Below are positions 51,928-62,941 of a DNA stretch of 62,941 bases, piece after piece. The first letter of the stretch is position 1, and every line of letters starts with the position of its first letter. This DNA comes from Oligoflexus sp. (GTDB lineage Bacteria; Bdellovibrionota_B; Oligoflexia; Oligoflexales; Oligoflexaceae). The stretch covers positions 1-62,941 of the forward strand of contig JACMPP010000004.1 of NCBI GenBank assembly GCA_014377445.1, written 5' to 3'. Below the pieces are notes generated by a model. That model was not told where the DNA came from. It did no database searches and was given only the letters and a program-made list of their open reading frames with translations. A program made the position numbers and the translations under genes.

Positions 51928-53742
51928 ATGTCTGTTGATGAAGCCAAGAATCGCATCCTGCAACGCATCTCTCTTCCCGAACTGATCGGTGAACAGATAG
52001 AACTCAAGGTCCGTGGCGGTCGCCATACGGGCCTTTGTCCCTTCCACGACGAACGGTCGCCGAGCTTCACCGTCTTCGACGATCACTACTTCTGTTTCGG
52101 CTGTCGTGCGACCGGGGACGCGATCACTTATATTCGCGAAACCCAAGGCCTGTCTTTTATGGAAACGCTTCGCTACCTGGCGGAGAAATACGGTCTTGAA
52201 GTGCCGGAGCTTGAGAAACCCAATTTCGATAAAAGCGCCCGGCTCGTTGAAGCCCAGCTCTACAAAATATCGGCGGAAGCCGCTCTTTTTTTCCGGGAGA
52301 ACCTGGCCAAACCCCAGAGCGAAAAAGCCCGTGAGTATATTGCCGGTCGTGGCTTTTCCCCTGAATTTGTCGAAGAGTATGGCTTTGGCTTGTCCACGCC
52401 TGAGCCTTTGGCACTCGTAAATCATATGCTTAAAAAAGGCTTCGCGATCAAAGATTTGATCACGGCCTCCGTGGCTTTGGCCTCGCAACACGATCAAAGA
52501 GCCTACGATTTCTTCATCAATCGATTGATGATTCCCATCGCTGACATGCATGGTCGCGTCATCGCCTTCGGTGGTCGCTCGTTCGGCGACGATTTGCCGA
52601 AGTATAAGAACAGCATGAACACGCCGCTCTTCGACAAATCGCAGATCCTCTATGGACTTCACCGCGCAAAAGAATCGATAAGACGCGACCGCCAGGCCAT
52701 CGTTTGCGAGGGCTATATGGATGTTCTGCAGCTTTCGCAGGCCGGTATCTCGACGTCTGTGGCCTGTCTGGGCACAGCCCTGACTCTGCCTCACCTTCGT
52801 CGTCTCGGTGCATTAACACCTCATATCTACTTGGTTTTCGATGGTGATAAAGCGGGCCGCAACGCCACGCTTCGAACCGTGAATATCGCCATGGAAGTCC
52901 CTCAGGCCGAATGCAAGGTCGTCGTTCTCCCACCGGGTGATGATCCCGACACCTTCGTCACAAAATATGGAGCCGATGCCTTTCGGGGCCAGCTCGCCTC
53001 CGCCAAAGGCCTTCTCGATTTTGCGATCGAGACCAGGATCAAGGAAACGCATGACCTGGGAATCCCCGAACTTGTGAGCAAAGAGATCATTCCCTGGCTG
53101 CAATCGGTGAAAGATCCGATGAGCCGCAACTTTTTGATGAATCGAATTTCCGAACTCACAGGCATTGCGGTGGGCGGTATGCAAGCGGCTTTACTCGGGG
53201 AAACGCCCACTAAAAAAGCGCCGCCCAAGATGATGCCATTGCCCGATGAAATCCCCGCAGTGCGAACTGTAACGGCCATCAAAGGTCCGGAATTGGAACT
53301 CTTCGGTCACCTCTTCTGGTCCCGTCCTGACGAGCTTGACATCAATCAATTAAGACATATGTTTGAATCGCAGCTCGAACTCGAAGAGGTTTGGCTTGAG
53401 TTTGCGCGGGAGATCATGAAAGCGCTCGAAAAAGCCCTCTCGCCTTCCGATCAAAACAAAGCGTTCTGGATGACAGGATCTACACCCGAAGTCTTAGATT
53501 TGATTCTTGGTTTGGAAAAGACAAAAGGTGCCTACGAAACCGAATTCCGCCAGCGTCAACTCGACAAACTCCTGGCTGCGATCCGAAAAAGGCAACTTGA
53601 TGATACGGCGGCTAAATTAAAGCAAAAACTGTCACAAAGCAGCGGCGATGAGGAGATGGATATATTGATGGCGATTGCGAGGATCAAGAAAGAGATTATG
53701 CATATCGACAATCCGGCTAAACGACCGGCAGCTTCGCCTTGA
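51928..53742 (+). CDS. dnaG: DNA primase
   Basis: The 604-aa primase makes RNA primers at the replication fork. It has the N-terminal zinc finger CPFH ... CFGC (residues 36-60), the RNA polymerase core with GGRSFGDDLPKYKNS and a TOPRIM site with EGYMDVL and VFDGDKAGR (metal-binding acids intact), and a C-terminal helicase-binding region. It is followed by rpoD as in the macromolecular synthesis operon, but rpoD has its own promoter. No rpsU precedes it. Confidence 0.95.
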   Translation: MSVDEAKNRILQRISLPELIGEQIELKVRGGRHTGLCPFHDERSPSFTVFDDHYFCFGCRATGDAITYIRETQGLSFMETLRYLAEKYGLEVPELEKPNFDKSARLVEAQLYKISAEAALFFRENLAKPQSEKAREYIAGRGFSPEFVEEYGFGLSTPEPLALVNHMLKKGFAIKDLITASVALASQHDQRAYDFFINRLMIPIADMHGRVIAFGGRSFGDDLPKYKNSMNTPLFDKSQILYGLHRAKESIRRDRQAIVCEGYMDVLQLSQAGISTSVACLGTALTLPHLRRLGALTPHIYLVFDGDKAGRNATLRTVNIAMEVPQAECKVVVLPPGDDPDTFVTKYGADAFRGQLASAKGLLDFAIETRIKETHDLGIPELVSKEIIPWLQSVKDPMSRNFLMNRISELTGIAVGGMQAALLGETPTKKAPPKMMPLPDEIPAVRTVTAIKGPELELFGHLFWSRPDELDINQLRHMFESQLELEEVWLEFAREIMKALEKALSPSDQNKAFWMTGSTPEVLDLILGLEKTKGAYETEFRQRQLDKLLAAIRKRQLDDTAAKLKQKLSQSSGDEEMDILMAIARIKKEIMHIDNPAKRPAASP

Positions 53743-53917
53743 CGACGGAGAGAGCTGCATGAAGAAACTTTGTTTTTATTCATTGTGGTTTGCAGTGGGG
53801 ATGGTAAATTCAACATCGTCGACGCACTCAGATGCCCGACTTCCACACTATTGACACGTCCCGGCCGCAAATTCAGGTCTATTAGCGACTCTGATGCCTC
53901 CGCAATGCACTGCTTTC

Positions 53918-53946
53918 TTGCAATTTTGGCAAGCCATATCTATAAC
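53918..53946 (+). promoter_or_regulatory. rpoD promoter
   Basis: TTGCAA (53918-53923) and TATAAC (53941-53946) are spaced exactly 17 nt apart. Transcription would start near 53953, giving an 88-nt leader before rpoD. The rest of the 298-bp dnaG-rpoD gap shows nothing else. Confidence 0.7.
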
Positions 53947-54040
53947 TAATGATTATCGTGCAGCCCCCATGAATTCACGCTTTGCGCTCATGAGCTTTGC
54001 CGTTTTAACACACTCAAACATTTGGAGAGCGATATAATTT

Positions 54041-56356
<2,316 letters not shown>

Positions 56357-56378
56357 TTGAATAAGTTTTGAAGATATG

Positions 56379-56412
56379 AAAAAGCCCCGGCGAGCGATCG
56401 CCGGGGCTTTTT
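56379..56412 (+). terminator. rpoD terminator
   Basis: GCCCCGGCGA and TCGCCGGGGC form a perfect 10-bp stem with a GCGA tetraloop, flanked by AAAAA and TTTTT. It can act in both directions. Confidence 0.95.
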
Positions 56413-56455
56413 GCATGAGGGAGGTTTCGTTTAGCTGAAGAACTGTGGCCAAAAC

Positions 56456-56533
56456 ATCGGGCACAACGAGGTCCAGATCCTTGACGGCATCAAAAGTCCC
56501 GTAGGTTTTGCAGAGCTTCTCGATCGTGATCAT
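56456..56533 (-). pseudogene. 5' stub of an ABC transporter ATPase
   Basis: From ATG 56533 the frame reads MITIEKLCKTYGTFDAVKDL then DLVVP, the start of an ABC ATPase (family form IxIxNLxKxYGxxxAVxxLxF). Similarity stops after about 25 residues, before Walker A, and the frame then runs antisense into the rpoD 3' end. A ribosome site (GAAGGAAA) still precedes the ATG. It is a remnant of a gene lost by deletion. Confidence 0.6.
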
Positions 56534-56756
56534 GCTGGTTTCCTTCGGTCAGAGGACGGCAATTTCCTGCCGGTCTTTTCAGACTGGGCGCGTAATCTAC
56601 TTGGGTGAGTGACCGATGGAAATCGCTCTTGCAGAATAGAGAATGTTTTTCTGGCGGGTATTTATGGCCTCGAGAGATGCCAGAGAAGACGATTCGCAAG
56701 GCTTTCTTCTTGTCGAAGGCAGCAGTTTCTGTTAACTCTGATTTCTTAAGATTTTT

Positions 56757-56830
56757 GGACCCATAGCTCAGTTGGTTAGAGCAGCGGTCTCATAAACCGT
56801 TGGTCCCGTGTTCAAGTCACGGTGGGTCCA
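56757..56830 (+). tRNA. tRNA-Met (CAT)
   Basis: The 74-nt sequence folds into a standard cloverleaf: acceptor GGACCCA with TGGGTCC, D arm GCTC ... GAGC, anticodon stem GCGGT/ACCGT (one G-U) with loop CTCATAA, and T arm CCGTG/CACGG with TTCAAGT. The anticodon is CAT. G1-C72 pairing argues against initiator tRNA, so it is an elongator tRNA-Met, or tRNA-Ile2 if the C34 is lysidinylated. The CCA end is not encoded. Confidence 0.92.
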
Positions 56831-56880
56831 CTCCAAGTCATTAGAATCCCAGAAAAATAACACCTAAAGCCAAATGGCGT

Positions 56881-56899
56881 CCCTAACTAAAAGTTAGGG
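56881..56899 (+). other. hairpin downstream of tRNA-Met
   Basis: CCCTAACT and AGTTAGGG form a perfect 8-bp stem with AAA as the loop, 50 nt downstream of the tRNA. It could be a terminator remnant or a recombination-site element; no T-run follows. Confidence 0.5.
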
Positions 56900-56961
56900 T
56901 GAATATTTGCGTCCATTGGCAAAGGTTTTGGCCTCACACCCACAAATTCTCTGGAGTGTGC

Positions 56962-57258
56962 ATGGCCTATTTTCAATTGCGCCGCAGACGTATCTTCGTC
57001 TTCCACTGGCTGGAGGGAAAGCAAGTAATGCTCCCTCGCGCTCAAACTAGGCACCTTGATGGTGAACCGGAGCTGGTCGTCAAGGAGTGGGTGGCCCGTT
57101 GGTCTAACTCGAACAAAATTCAAAAGCTAACCTTTGACCTTAGCCCTCTTCCTAAGTCTTGGAACACTCTGATTGTAAACGCCCCAGGAACACACGGGTA
57201 TCATCTTCTCTCGCCTAATATTATCCTGCCTCATCACCCGCAGCAGTTGCCGCAATAA
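56962..57258 (+). CDS. possible integrase N-terminal fragment
   Basis: The 98-aa frame starts at ATG 56962 with GGAG 5 nt upstream. It reads MAYFQLRRRRIFVFHWLEGK, then RAQTRHLDGEPELVVKEWVARW. That pattern, a short beta strand pair followed by an HLDxEPxxVxxWVxxW-like helix, resembles N-terminal DNA-binding parts of tyrosine recombinases, and it lies directly next to a tRNA gene. The C-terminal 30 residues are Pro/His-rich and unrelated. The catalytic domain is absent, so it is either a truncated integrase or an unrelated small protein. Confidence 0.4.
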   Translation: MAYFQLRRRRIFVFHWLEGKQVMLPRAQTRHLDGEPELVVKEWVARWSNSNKIQKLTFDLSPLPKSWNTLIVNAPGTHGYHLLSPNIILPHHPQQLPQ

Positions 57259-57379
57259 GCTTCTTATTTAAGGTCTTATTCACTGTGCTGCCCTTTGGTA
57301 TTACAAACTAATTTCTGGATCTATTTCTTTCATCATTGCGTAAAAATCTTCGGCAGACTCAACCTGGAATGAGATTGTG

Positions 57380-57802
57380 TTAGCTGAGGAATAAGACAGC
57401 TTGCCACTCTAAAGCAATGGGCAAGCCTTTCCCTTTCGTAAAGTTGCAGCAGTTCATAGCCTTCATTTTAATTAAGGTTTCGTCGGCGGTCAGATATACT
57501 CCTGTTATAACACAAGACTCACCAATTGAACTTTGACTTTGGCACTGCTGCACCGCCGTACACAAGAATCGGGGCGGCTTCATGGCTTTGATGATTCTGA
57601 ATAGCCCCGCCTCATCAGGCTCCGGTCTTGGCTTGCCACAGTTTGGAGTCATGCAGAGTGGTGCTCTGTCGCTTCCAACAGGATGTAGGGAAGATGAGCC
57701 TTGGACGGGTTCACGGGTTCCTGTAATGGTCATAACTTCAGGTTCTTCAGCATAAGCTGAAAGCGGGAAAAGAAGAATAAATAGCAGGAATAAGTGTCTC
57801 AT
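57380..57802 (-). CDS. secreted Cys-rich hypothetical protein
   Basis: The 140-aa protein has a clear signal peptide (MRHLFLLFILLFPLSAYAEE, cleavage after AYA). The mature part has seven Cys (LCMTPNC, LCTAVQQC, SCVITG, NCCNFT), likely disulfide-bonded, and no recognised family. GAGGA lies 4-5 nt before the ATG. It sits among gene remnants near the tRNA and may be accessory. Confidence 0.65.
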   Translation of the reverse strand: MRHLFLLFILLFPLSAYAEEPEVMTITGTREPVQGSSSLHPVGSDRAPLCMTPNCGKPRPEPDEAGLFRIIKAMKPPRFLCTAVQQCQSQSSIGESCVITGVYLTADETLIKMKAMNCCNFTKGKGLPIALEWQAVLFLS

Positions 57803-57861
57803 ATGGTCCTCATGCAGAAGCTCGGACCCTGCTATAAGGCAAAGCGCTGCCCATTATGGTT

Positions 57862-58007
57862 GCAAGAATGTCGTCGCGGACGAGATCGTCGCCATAACTG
57901 TTGACGTTCTGACCGCAGAGGGTGATTTCTTTCGCGCCGCAGGCAACGAGGGCTTTGACTTCTAAAAGGATCGATTCGAGCGGGCGTGAGATTTCGCGAC
58001 CGCGTCG
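57862..58007 (-). pseudogene. internal fragment of miaB
   Basis: On the minus strand this stretch reads [41 protein letters not shown] (shown here in parts: [21 protein letters not shown] and GQNVNSYG). These are hallmarks of MiaB, the radical-SAM tRNA methylthiotransferase. The Cys cluster upstream and the remainder downstream are missing. It is a roughly 45-codon relic without start or stop of its own. Confidence 0.72.
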
Positions 58008-58143
58008 GATAAAATGTTTATATAAGTAGGAAGAACGTTCCTGGTCGCGTTTTGTAGCTTCTAGGAAAATTGTGCAATCCTCTACTCCGCTTATTCGACT
58101 ACCGATACTATTAGAGCAACACTCTTAATGGAGAATGGCACTG

Positions 58144-60246
58144 ATGAACATTCGGTATGTGGGTATTGCGGCACTGGCGCTCTCGAGTAGCTGGACGGCT
58201 TGTGGCAAAAAAGACAACAAGAATGACTACAAGAATAACCTCGGATTGAATGGACAGGCCGCTGCAACTGTCACAGCCGATTTTTCAGGTGCCATTGGTG
58301 TTCTCGTCATCGATTCATCAGCCGTCAGCGGCCTAAGACTCCAAGGGGCTAGCAACCTATCGCTGGCCGATTCCACGGGCGGAAGTTCAGCTTCTGGCAA
58401 TGCCAGTGGTGATGGATCCTTGGTGAAAGTAGGGAGTGATGGCGAGGTAAAGCCCGCCCTGAGTAGCGGCACAGCCAAAGCCAACAATAACATGCAGATG
58501 GCTCTCCCCAAAGTCCAAACAATTGCTGTTTCGCCCAGTAAAGAAATCTACCTCCATTTCGAACGAGCCTTCGTTTACAAAAATCCCGAAAATACCGCCG
58601 ACTGGTCTAAAGTCAATGACATGGCCAATGGCTATCAATGTCAGATCTTCAAAGTAACAGGTGGCAATATCGACGAATTGCGGGTCGGCACTCCGCCTGC
58701 CGATGTCAGCAATTTGGAATGTCTCGACAATCAGCACTTTGTCGACTCGTGGTTGGCGCAACGAAACAGCGTCTTCCAATTTGATTCGGCGTCCAACGTT
58801 TACTACCCTGGATCGCTGCCAAACGGTGGCGGGAAAATGGTTGTATACAAGTATGATGTGCTGACGAAAAAGACGACTGAAGTGATCAACTCCAATATCT
58901 GTGTCCAGGATTTCCTGGTCACCAAAGCCGGCGGTGTCTTCTACACGGGCACAAGTAGCTGTCAGGGCAGTGGCAGCGATGCAGGTGGTTTCTTCCGCTA
59001 TGTTTCTCCAACCTCTGAAGTTCGGGAGATTGCACGCGACTGGTGGAACTTCGTGTTTGAACCTGTACAGGGCGATACCACGGATCAGGCTGTCTTCTTC
59101 GGACCCGATCCAAGAAGTGCCACGACGGCCTCTTGGAACAGCGCCTGTCTCTTCAACTTTAATCCGGTAGCCGGCACGACAGCCGCTCTCAGCATCTCGG
59201 AAAAAATCACGTGCGGAGCCGACATTCAAAGTTGGATCAATATGACCCGTACCGCCGACGTTACGGCTTTCGGGAACTACAATACCAATAGCAATAACCT
59301 GCCAGCAGGCTGGGTTGCAGAATACAAAAACCGTTGCACAAGTTCTGGCCAGGTGTTTGCGGGTGGTGGTTCACAAATCAGTTCGATCAAACAGGATTCC
59401 GCGGGCGAAGTCTATGTCATCGGTCGGGTTCGTAAAAAGAAAGCCGGCGAATTAAGCTGTAGCCTCAGCGTAAAAGGACCTCATTGCGTTGTGAATGGCG
59501 CTCCCTATCTCCCGGGTCAGGCTACCTATGGTTCAGCCGCGCTCTGTCAGGCTGCGGGCGGCGCATGGACAGTCGACGAAGGATTCTGTAACTCTCCATT
59601 GACCACGCGCGATGCTTGTTTAGTTGCCGCTGGAACGCATACATGGAACTACCGCGAGGTTCAATATCATAACGTCGTCTCTGTATATTGCGGTGAGACA
59701 GCGGCAACGAATACCAACTTTGTTGCGCCCGCCTCCCTTTGGAATACTGTCGTTTCAGAAACTGAAAGTGGAGCAGGAACCGCCACGGCTTATGGGACGA
59801 CGAAATTCAGTCGAGGCTGGATGAATTGTCAAATCAAAGGTGCGACTTCCTCGATGGGCGGCGAGTGGACGGATGAATACAAGGGCCTTGGCAAAGTCAA
59901 AAGCGCCACGAAGACTTTGGAACTCCTATCAGGTACCGATGAGCAGGCGATTCGTCTTTGGCTCGTGGGCGATGTACCTTACTACTCGACCTTCAACACG
60001 ACTCAAGGCAAGTACTACTTGAAGCGTTGGGACACAACCAACTCAACTTCCACCCCTGTCGCCGAGAACTTTGAGGCCTACAACCTGACAGCCAGTGGCG
60101 ATGATGCAAGGCTCTTCTATGATGGTCTCGACTTCAGCACCAATGCCTACAGCTTTGGTACAATGGCCGTCGCTGCCCCTTACGCGAGGACTATCAAGAC
60201 TGGACTTACAGGTACAGTGAAGACCATCGTCATTCTTCCGAAATGA
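58144..60246 (+). CDS. large putative surface lipoprotein
   Basis: The 700-aa protein begins MNIRYVGIAALALSSSWTAC, a lipoprotein-type signal with Cys near residue 20 (the lipobox is weak). The mature protein is long, Ser/Thr/Gly-rich and beta-strand-rich, with several Cys spaced as if paired (for example CQIFKV, CLDNQ, CVQDF, SCQGSG, CGADI, CSLSV, HCVVNG). No enzymatic motif is visible. ATG 58144 is chosen over ATG 58135 because GGAG (58130-58133) is 10 nt upstream. Homologous long surface proteins occur in this kind of lineage, but family is not determined. A terminator follows. Confidence 0.72.
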   Translation: MNIRYVGIAALALSSSWTACGKKDNKNDYKNNLGLNGQAAATVTADFSGAIGVLVIDSSAVSGLRLQGASNLSLADSTGGSSASGNASGDGSLVKVGSDGEVKPALSSGTAKANNNMQMALPKVQTIAVSPSKEIYLHFERAFVYKNPENTADWSKVNDMANGYQCQIFKVTGGNIDELRVGTPPADVSNLECLDNQHFVDSWLAQRNSVFQFDSASNVYYPGSLPNGGGKMVVYKYDVLTKKTTEVINSNICVQDFLVTKAGGVFYTGTSSCQGSGSDAGGFFRYVSPTSEVREIARDWWNFVFEPVQGDTTDQAVFFGPDPRSATTASWNSACLFNFNPVAGTTAALSISEKITCGADIQSWINMTRTADVTAFGNYNTNSNNLPAGWVAEYKNRCTSSGQVFAGGGSQISSIKQDSAGEVYVIGRVRKKKAGELSCSLSVKGPHCVVNGAPYLPGQATYGSAALCQAAGGAWTVDEGFCNSPLTTRDACLVAAGTHTWNYREVQYHNVVSVYCGETAATNTNFVAPASLWNTVVSETESGAGTATAYGTTKFSRGWMNCQIKGATSSMGGEWTDEYKGLGKVKSATKTLELLSGTDEQAIRLWLVGDVPYYSTFNTTQGKYYLKRWDTTNSTSTPVAENFEAYNLTASGDDARLFYDGLDFSTNAYSFGTMAVAAPYARTIKTGLTGTVKTIVILPK

Positions 60247-60303
60247 TCGATGGGTCCGATGAATACATTTGAAAAGTGAAGTCAGTCGTTTTCTAAAAAA
60301 CGG

Positions 60304-60341
60304 AGCCCCGTTTCCCATTACTATGGGGGGCGGGGCTTTTT
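60304..60341 (+). terminator. intrinsic terminator
   Basis: AGCCCCG and CGGGGCT pair, with an inner CCCAT/ATGGG pairing in the loop, followed by TTTTT. Confidence 0.85.
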
Positions 60342-60451
60342 CATACGCGTAAATAAGTTTTACGACGAATCCGGATATTCGCTTTTTTGACTTAATCTCG
60401 CGCTTTTCGCGAGTTAATGGGTAAACATCTCAAACCCCTTCGCATAAAGGC

Positions 60452-60790
60452 TTATGCGGCAGCCTTCCCTTGAACCACCGCTGCCACAAGCTCTCGAATC
60501 TTTTCACGACCTCCAAACTGCCCCAGAAAGGTTTTGATTTTTCGCCCAAGCACTTGGCTTGGGTTCATTCGAATGACTTTGGATAACGCATTTTTCCGAG
60601 CCGTCAGACCGCCTTCGATTTTCATCATGCTCATCAGAATGTAGGCTGAATAGACCCAATGGACATGCGCCTCAACCGCCTCAAACGCTTCCCCTGCGAG
60701 GATCAATTCGAAGCACTGCCTGGGGCAACTATTCAACGGCAAGCCGCTGGTATTTACTCTTAGAATACGCTCCTGCGGACATTTATCCAT
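60452..60790 (-). pseudogene. transposase C-terminal fragment
   Basis: The 112-residue frame contains LAGEAFEAVEAHVHWVYSAYILMSM, which fits the C-terminal helix of DDE transposases (pattern YxxxxHxHxVxxAYxLLxxL), followed by KIEGGLTARKNALSKVI and a basic end. The catalytic DDE residues and the N-terminal two thirds are missing, and no terminal inverted repeats are seen nearby. It is probably the last part of a decayed IS element. Confidence 0.45.
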
Positions 60791-61498
60791 GGATTGGTGG
60801 TCATTATTCGTTGTAATGCCAGATTCGAACCAAGCGCATTGATCTGAGATTACATAAAAGGCGCGGGGAGCATAATCTTAGAGACGCTGCTTCATTTCTT
60901 TGTCCGACTGCTGGTGAATCCAGCTCAGTTAAACTCTTGGATTGCCACATGATATCTTGGAACTCGATGAGGAACGTATCGCCCGCATTGCCGACGGTGA
61001 TCCTATCCTTTCCTCACTCGATGCCGAATATAAAAAGCTCTTAGCTACAGCCTTCCATTAACGGGCAGCGGGTTTACTCTTGCGGAGCAAAAAAGCTTGG
61101 AAATCGACTCGATTCCCCCATAGTTCCCTCGACCGTTACTTTTCCCAGTGCTGTTTGCTCGACTCAGGCTGTCAGCTTTAGCTGGACGGCAAGCAGTGAT
61201 CTCAATCTCACCGGCTACCTAACTAAGTTGTGTAGCGACGCTCAATGTTCGAGCGGCTGTAGCACCGTAGATCCTCGTTCTGCATCTGTTGACTTCCAGG
61301 CCCAACTCGAAACACGCCGACCATAGCGGTTTCAATAGAGTTCGATGCAGATCCTGGGATGTCCCAGCTCAACAAATCGATCCTGCCATCATATTTGCCA
61401 AAAGACCCAAAATATAGCGAGTGCTCTTAGGCAAGCATGGCTAAAATCTCACGGTAGCGATATGATAGAGGATCAGAGCACAGCTTGAGGCTTCGCCC
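60791..61498. other. decaying intergenic DNA
   Basis: This 708-bp stretch holds no intact gene. It contains a surface-protein fragment (61084-61326) and, at about 60955-61060, a short plus-strand frame reading LPHDILELDEERIARIADGD, whose origin I cannot name. The rest shows no clear features. Confidence 0.6.
61084..61326 (+). pseudogene. fragment of a surface repeat protein
   Basis: The frame ends at TAG 61324 and reads PSTVTFPS, VSFSWTASSDLNLTGY and LCSDAQCSSGCS. The pattern SWTAxxDxxxxGYxxxxCxxxxCxxGC recalls cadherin- or fibronectin-like repeat domains with paired Cys, as in long surface proteins. No start codon or ribosome site precedes it. It is a relic, about 80 codons long. Confidence 0.45.
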
Positions 61499-62941
61499 GT
61501 GATTCGATTCATTTTGATAGCCTTATGCCTCTATTTCCCCCTTGCAAGTAAGGCCGAGACCCCGTTGCGCATCGTCCCGGGAAAGCAGACCGGATTGATT
61601 ACATTTCGCTCCGAAAGAGCTCTTGATACGGCTGCTTCAGAAGCATGGATGAAATTCTGCAATCGCCTGGGACGAGAGTTATCGTATCCGGGGCCTGGCT
61701 TTCTTTCCTCCACCACCTGTCAGGCCTTCGACTCTCCTCGGCCCTCCCCCTCGCGCAGCTGGCACGTTGAACTGATCGAACAAAAAAGCTCGGTTGAGTT
61801 AAAGCTACATTTTCTAGTGGGGTCTTCCTCTCAGGAAATTCGAAGCTTGAGCTTTCCTATCGAAGACCCAGTTCTTCAGCATTTGGAGAATGATATTTTG
61901 CCTGTGGCAATGGCGAGGATGCTGGTCGAGATGACCCCAACCGGATGGGCTTACAAGCATAGAGAGGACGGACCTTCATTCCGAATTCGGGGAGAGCTTT
62001 TGCCCTTTCCTCAGTATTTGCTCGTCTATAAGCTTTTTTTTGACAAAAAAGAGGGGCTTTGGTATCCAAAATTGTATGCCCGCATCGCTAAGGTCAACAA
62101 TCGCGAGACTGGCGAGGCTAGTAAAAAAGCCCATTACGAGGTCGATGAAAGCTATCGACCGCTTCAGATTGGAAAAGACTATTGGGTGAGGGGTCTGGAC
62201 CATGAGGAAAGGCAAAGCAATTATCAGGCTATTATCACAGGAGCCTTGCAGGAAAAAAGTGCTCTCCGTCCAATCGAAAAAATCTCAAGGAAAAAAAGCG
62301 AAAGGGACAAGAATTTTGTTGACGATTATTTACTCGGCAGTCTTCGGTCCAGCTACGCAGGAATTCGCTATGGAAAATCGATAGCGAAATCAGATTCTAT
62401 TGTCACGCAGGTCAATCTGGTTTCGATCCTCGCTGAGATTGGCGGCGGTCCCTTAGCAGGACTCCGCGGATACTATGATCTCTTTCCAGAGTTAAGACGG
62501 GGGAGCGGCACCGATCTAGAATATTTTGAGCTGCGGCGAGCGTCTTTGGGATGGGCCTTCAGCTTCGAGCTGCCGCCATTGATAAGCCCACTGTTCAGCA
62601 CATTCAATATTCAACCCAAGATCGGTTTACTTGATCTCAAGTCGCATTTTAATGCGACCACTCTAAACGGAAAAGCCGGACTCGATTTTAATGTGAAGAA
62701 TATTTATGACCTGGCTTTGGAAGCTGGTTTGGAAAAATCCCTGCCCTGGTGTCGCAGCCGCCTGTGGGTCGCCATGAACACCGCGAACCTGGGCGTATCC
62801 AATAAACGCGCGGTGACGGTGAAGAGTCTGAGAGGCGGGATGGATCTTTATTTTGATGTCTTTGAGGCAGGACATTGGGATGTGAATCTTTTGACGTTTG
62901 CGAATGTCGAAAGGCTAGAAATTGCAGTGGCCTCAAAGTCC
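61499..62941 (+). CDS. exported beta-rich protein, runs off the window
   Basis: From GTG 61499 an open frame runs 481 codons to the last base of the window without a stop. TTGAGG lies 8 nt upstream. The signal peptide is MIRFILIALCLYFPLASKA. The rest is rich in alternating hydrophobic and aromatic residues (YLLGSLRSSYAGIRYGKS, VNLVSILAEIGGGPLAG, LGWAFSFELPPL), suggesting an outer-membrane barrel or large exported protein of at least 480 aa. No family is recognised; the C-terminus is not visible. Confidence 0.65.
   Translation, partial: MIRFILIALCLYFPLASKAETPLRIVPGKQTGLITFRSERALDTAASEAWMKFCNRLGRELSYPGPGFLSSTTCQAFDSPRPSPSRSWHVELIEQKSSVELKLHFLVGSSSQEIRSLSFPIEDPVLQHLENDILPVAMARMLVEMTPTGWAYKHREDGPSFRIRGELLPFPQYLLVYKLFFDKKEGLWYPKLYARIAKVNNRETGEASKKAHYEVDESYRPLQIGKDYWVRGLDHEERQSNYQAIITGALQEKSALRPIEKISRKKSERDKNFVDDYLLGSLRSSYAGIRYGKSIAKSDSIVTQVNLVSILAEIGGGPLAGLRGYYDLFPELRRGSGTDLEYFELRRASLGWAFSFELPPLISPLFSTFNIQPKIGLLDLKSHFNATTLNGKAGLDFNVKNIYDLALEAGLEKSLPWCRSRLWVAMNTANLGVSNKRAVTVKSLRGGMDLYFDVFEAGHWDVNLLTFANVERLEIAVASKS

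Overview
The window looks like a chromosomal segment of a Gram-negative bacterium of the Bdellovibrionota/Oligoflexia or a related 'deltaproteobacterial' lineage. This is inferred from gene content, not from a database match. The supports are an elongation factor G of the spirochaete/planctomycete/delta (spd) type, a complete GspC-to-GspN type II secretion operon with GspN and an actin-fold GspL, many signal-peptide lipoproteins and outer-membrane-like barrels, and a dnaG-rpoD pair whose sigma factor has a long low-complexity N-terminus. Coding density is high and most start sites have clear Shine-Dalgarno sequences.

Layout. 1-2335: a Cys-rich zinc-type protein divergent from a small unknown protein, an 84-bp element with perfect 24-bp inverted arms, and a CxxC metal-binding protein. 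2560-5106: solitary infC (TTG start), a small barrel-like protein, a divergent PRPP synthetase and a 27-aa lipoprotein. 5317-9557: a tight six-gene fatty-acyl cassette (enoyl reductase, FabZ-like dehydratase, unusual ketosynthase, carrier protein, PlsC-like acyltransferase, phosphopantetheinyl transferase) that could build, activate and transfer a special acyl chain. It has no ketoreductase and would need one from elsewhere. 9909-12206: a HelD-type helicase. 12652-14135: an exact sigma-54 promoter in front of an exported barrel/coiled-coil protein. 14414-18401: an exported alpha/beta hydrolase lipoprotein, another lipoprotein and a membrane protein. 18597-20887: an spd-type EF-G gene behind a leader that folds on paper into a three-way junction.

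20984-27643: a 57-aa protein, then RDD, RDD and SpoIIM genes converging on a DUF58-MoxR-DUF4350-DUF4129 operon. 27783-30841: a TPR glycosyltransferase with two unknown partners. 31105-46919: the minus-strand type II secretion operon in the order C-C-D-E-F-G-H-I-J-K-L-M-N, with two successive gspC genes and a GspI that ends in a collagen-like Gly-Thr-Pro tail made of seven 18-bp repeats. 47130-50595: shikimate kinase, a truncated crotonase, an unknown gene coupled to ychF, and yajQ. 50682-56412: a secreted protein, dnaG, and rpoD with its own promoter and terminator.

56413-62941 is accessory or decaying DNA: an ABC-ATPase stub, tRNA-Met(CAT), a possible integrase N-terminus, a Cys-rich secreted protein, a miaB internal fragment, a large lipoprotein, a transposase C-terminal scrap, a surface-domain scrap and an exported protein running off the window end. 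The most interesting candidates for undescribed biology are the fusA leader RNA, the acyl cassette, the collagen-tailed pseudopilin and the perfect inverted repeat near the left end.
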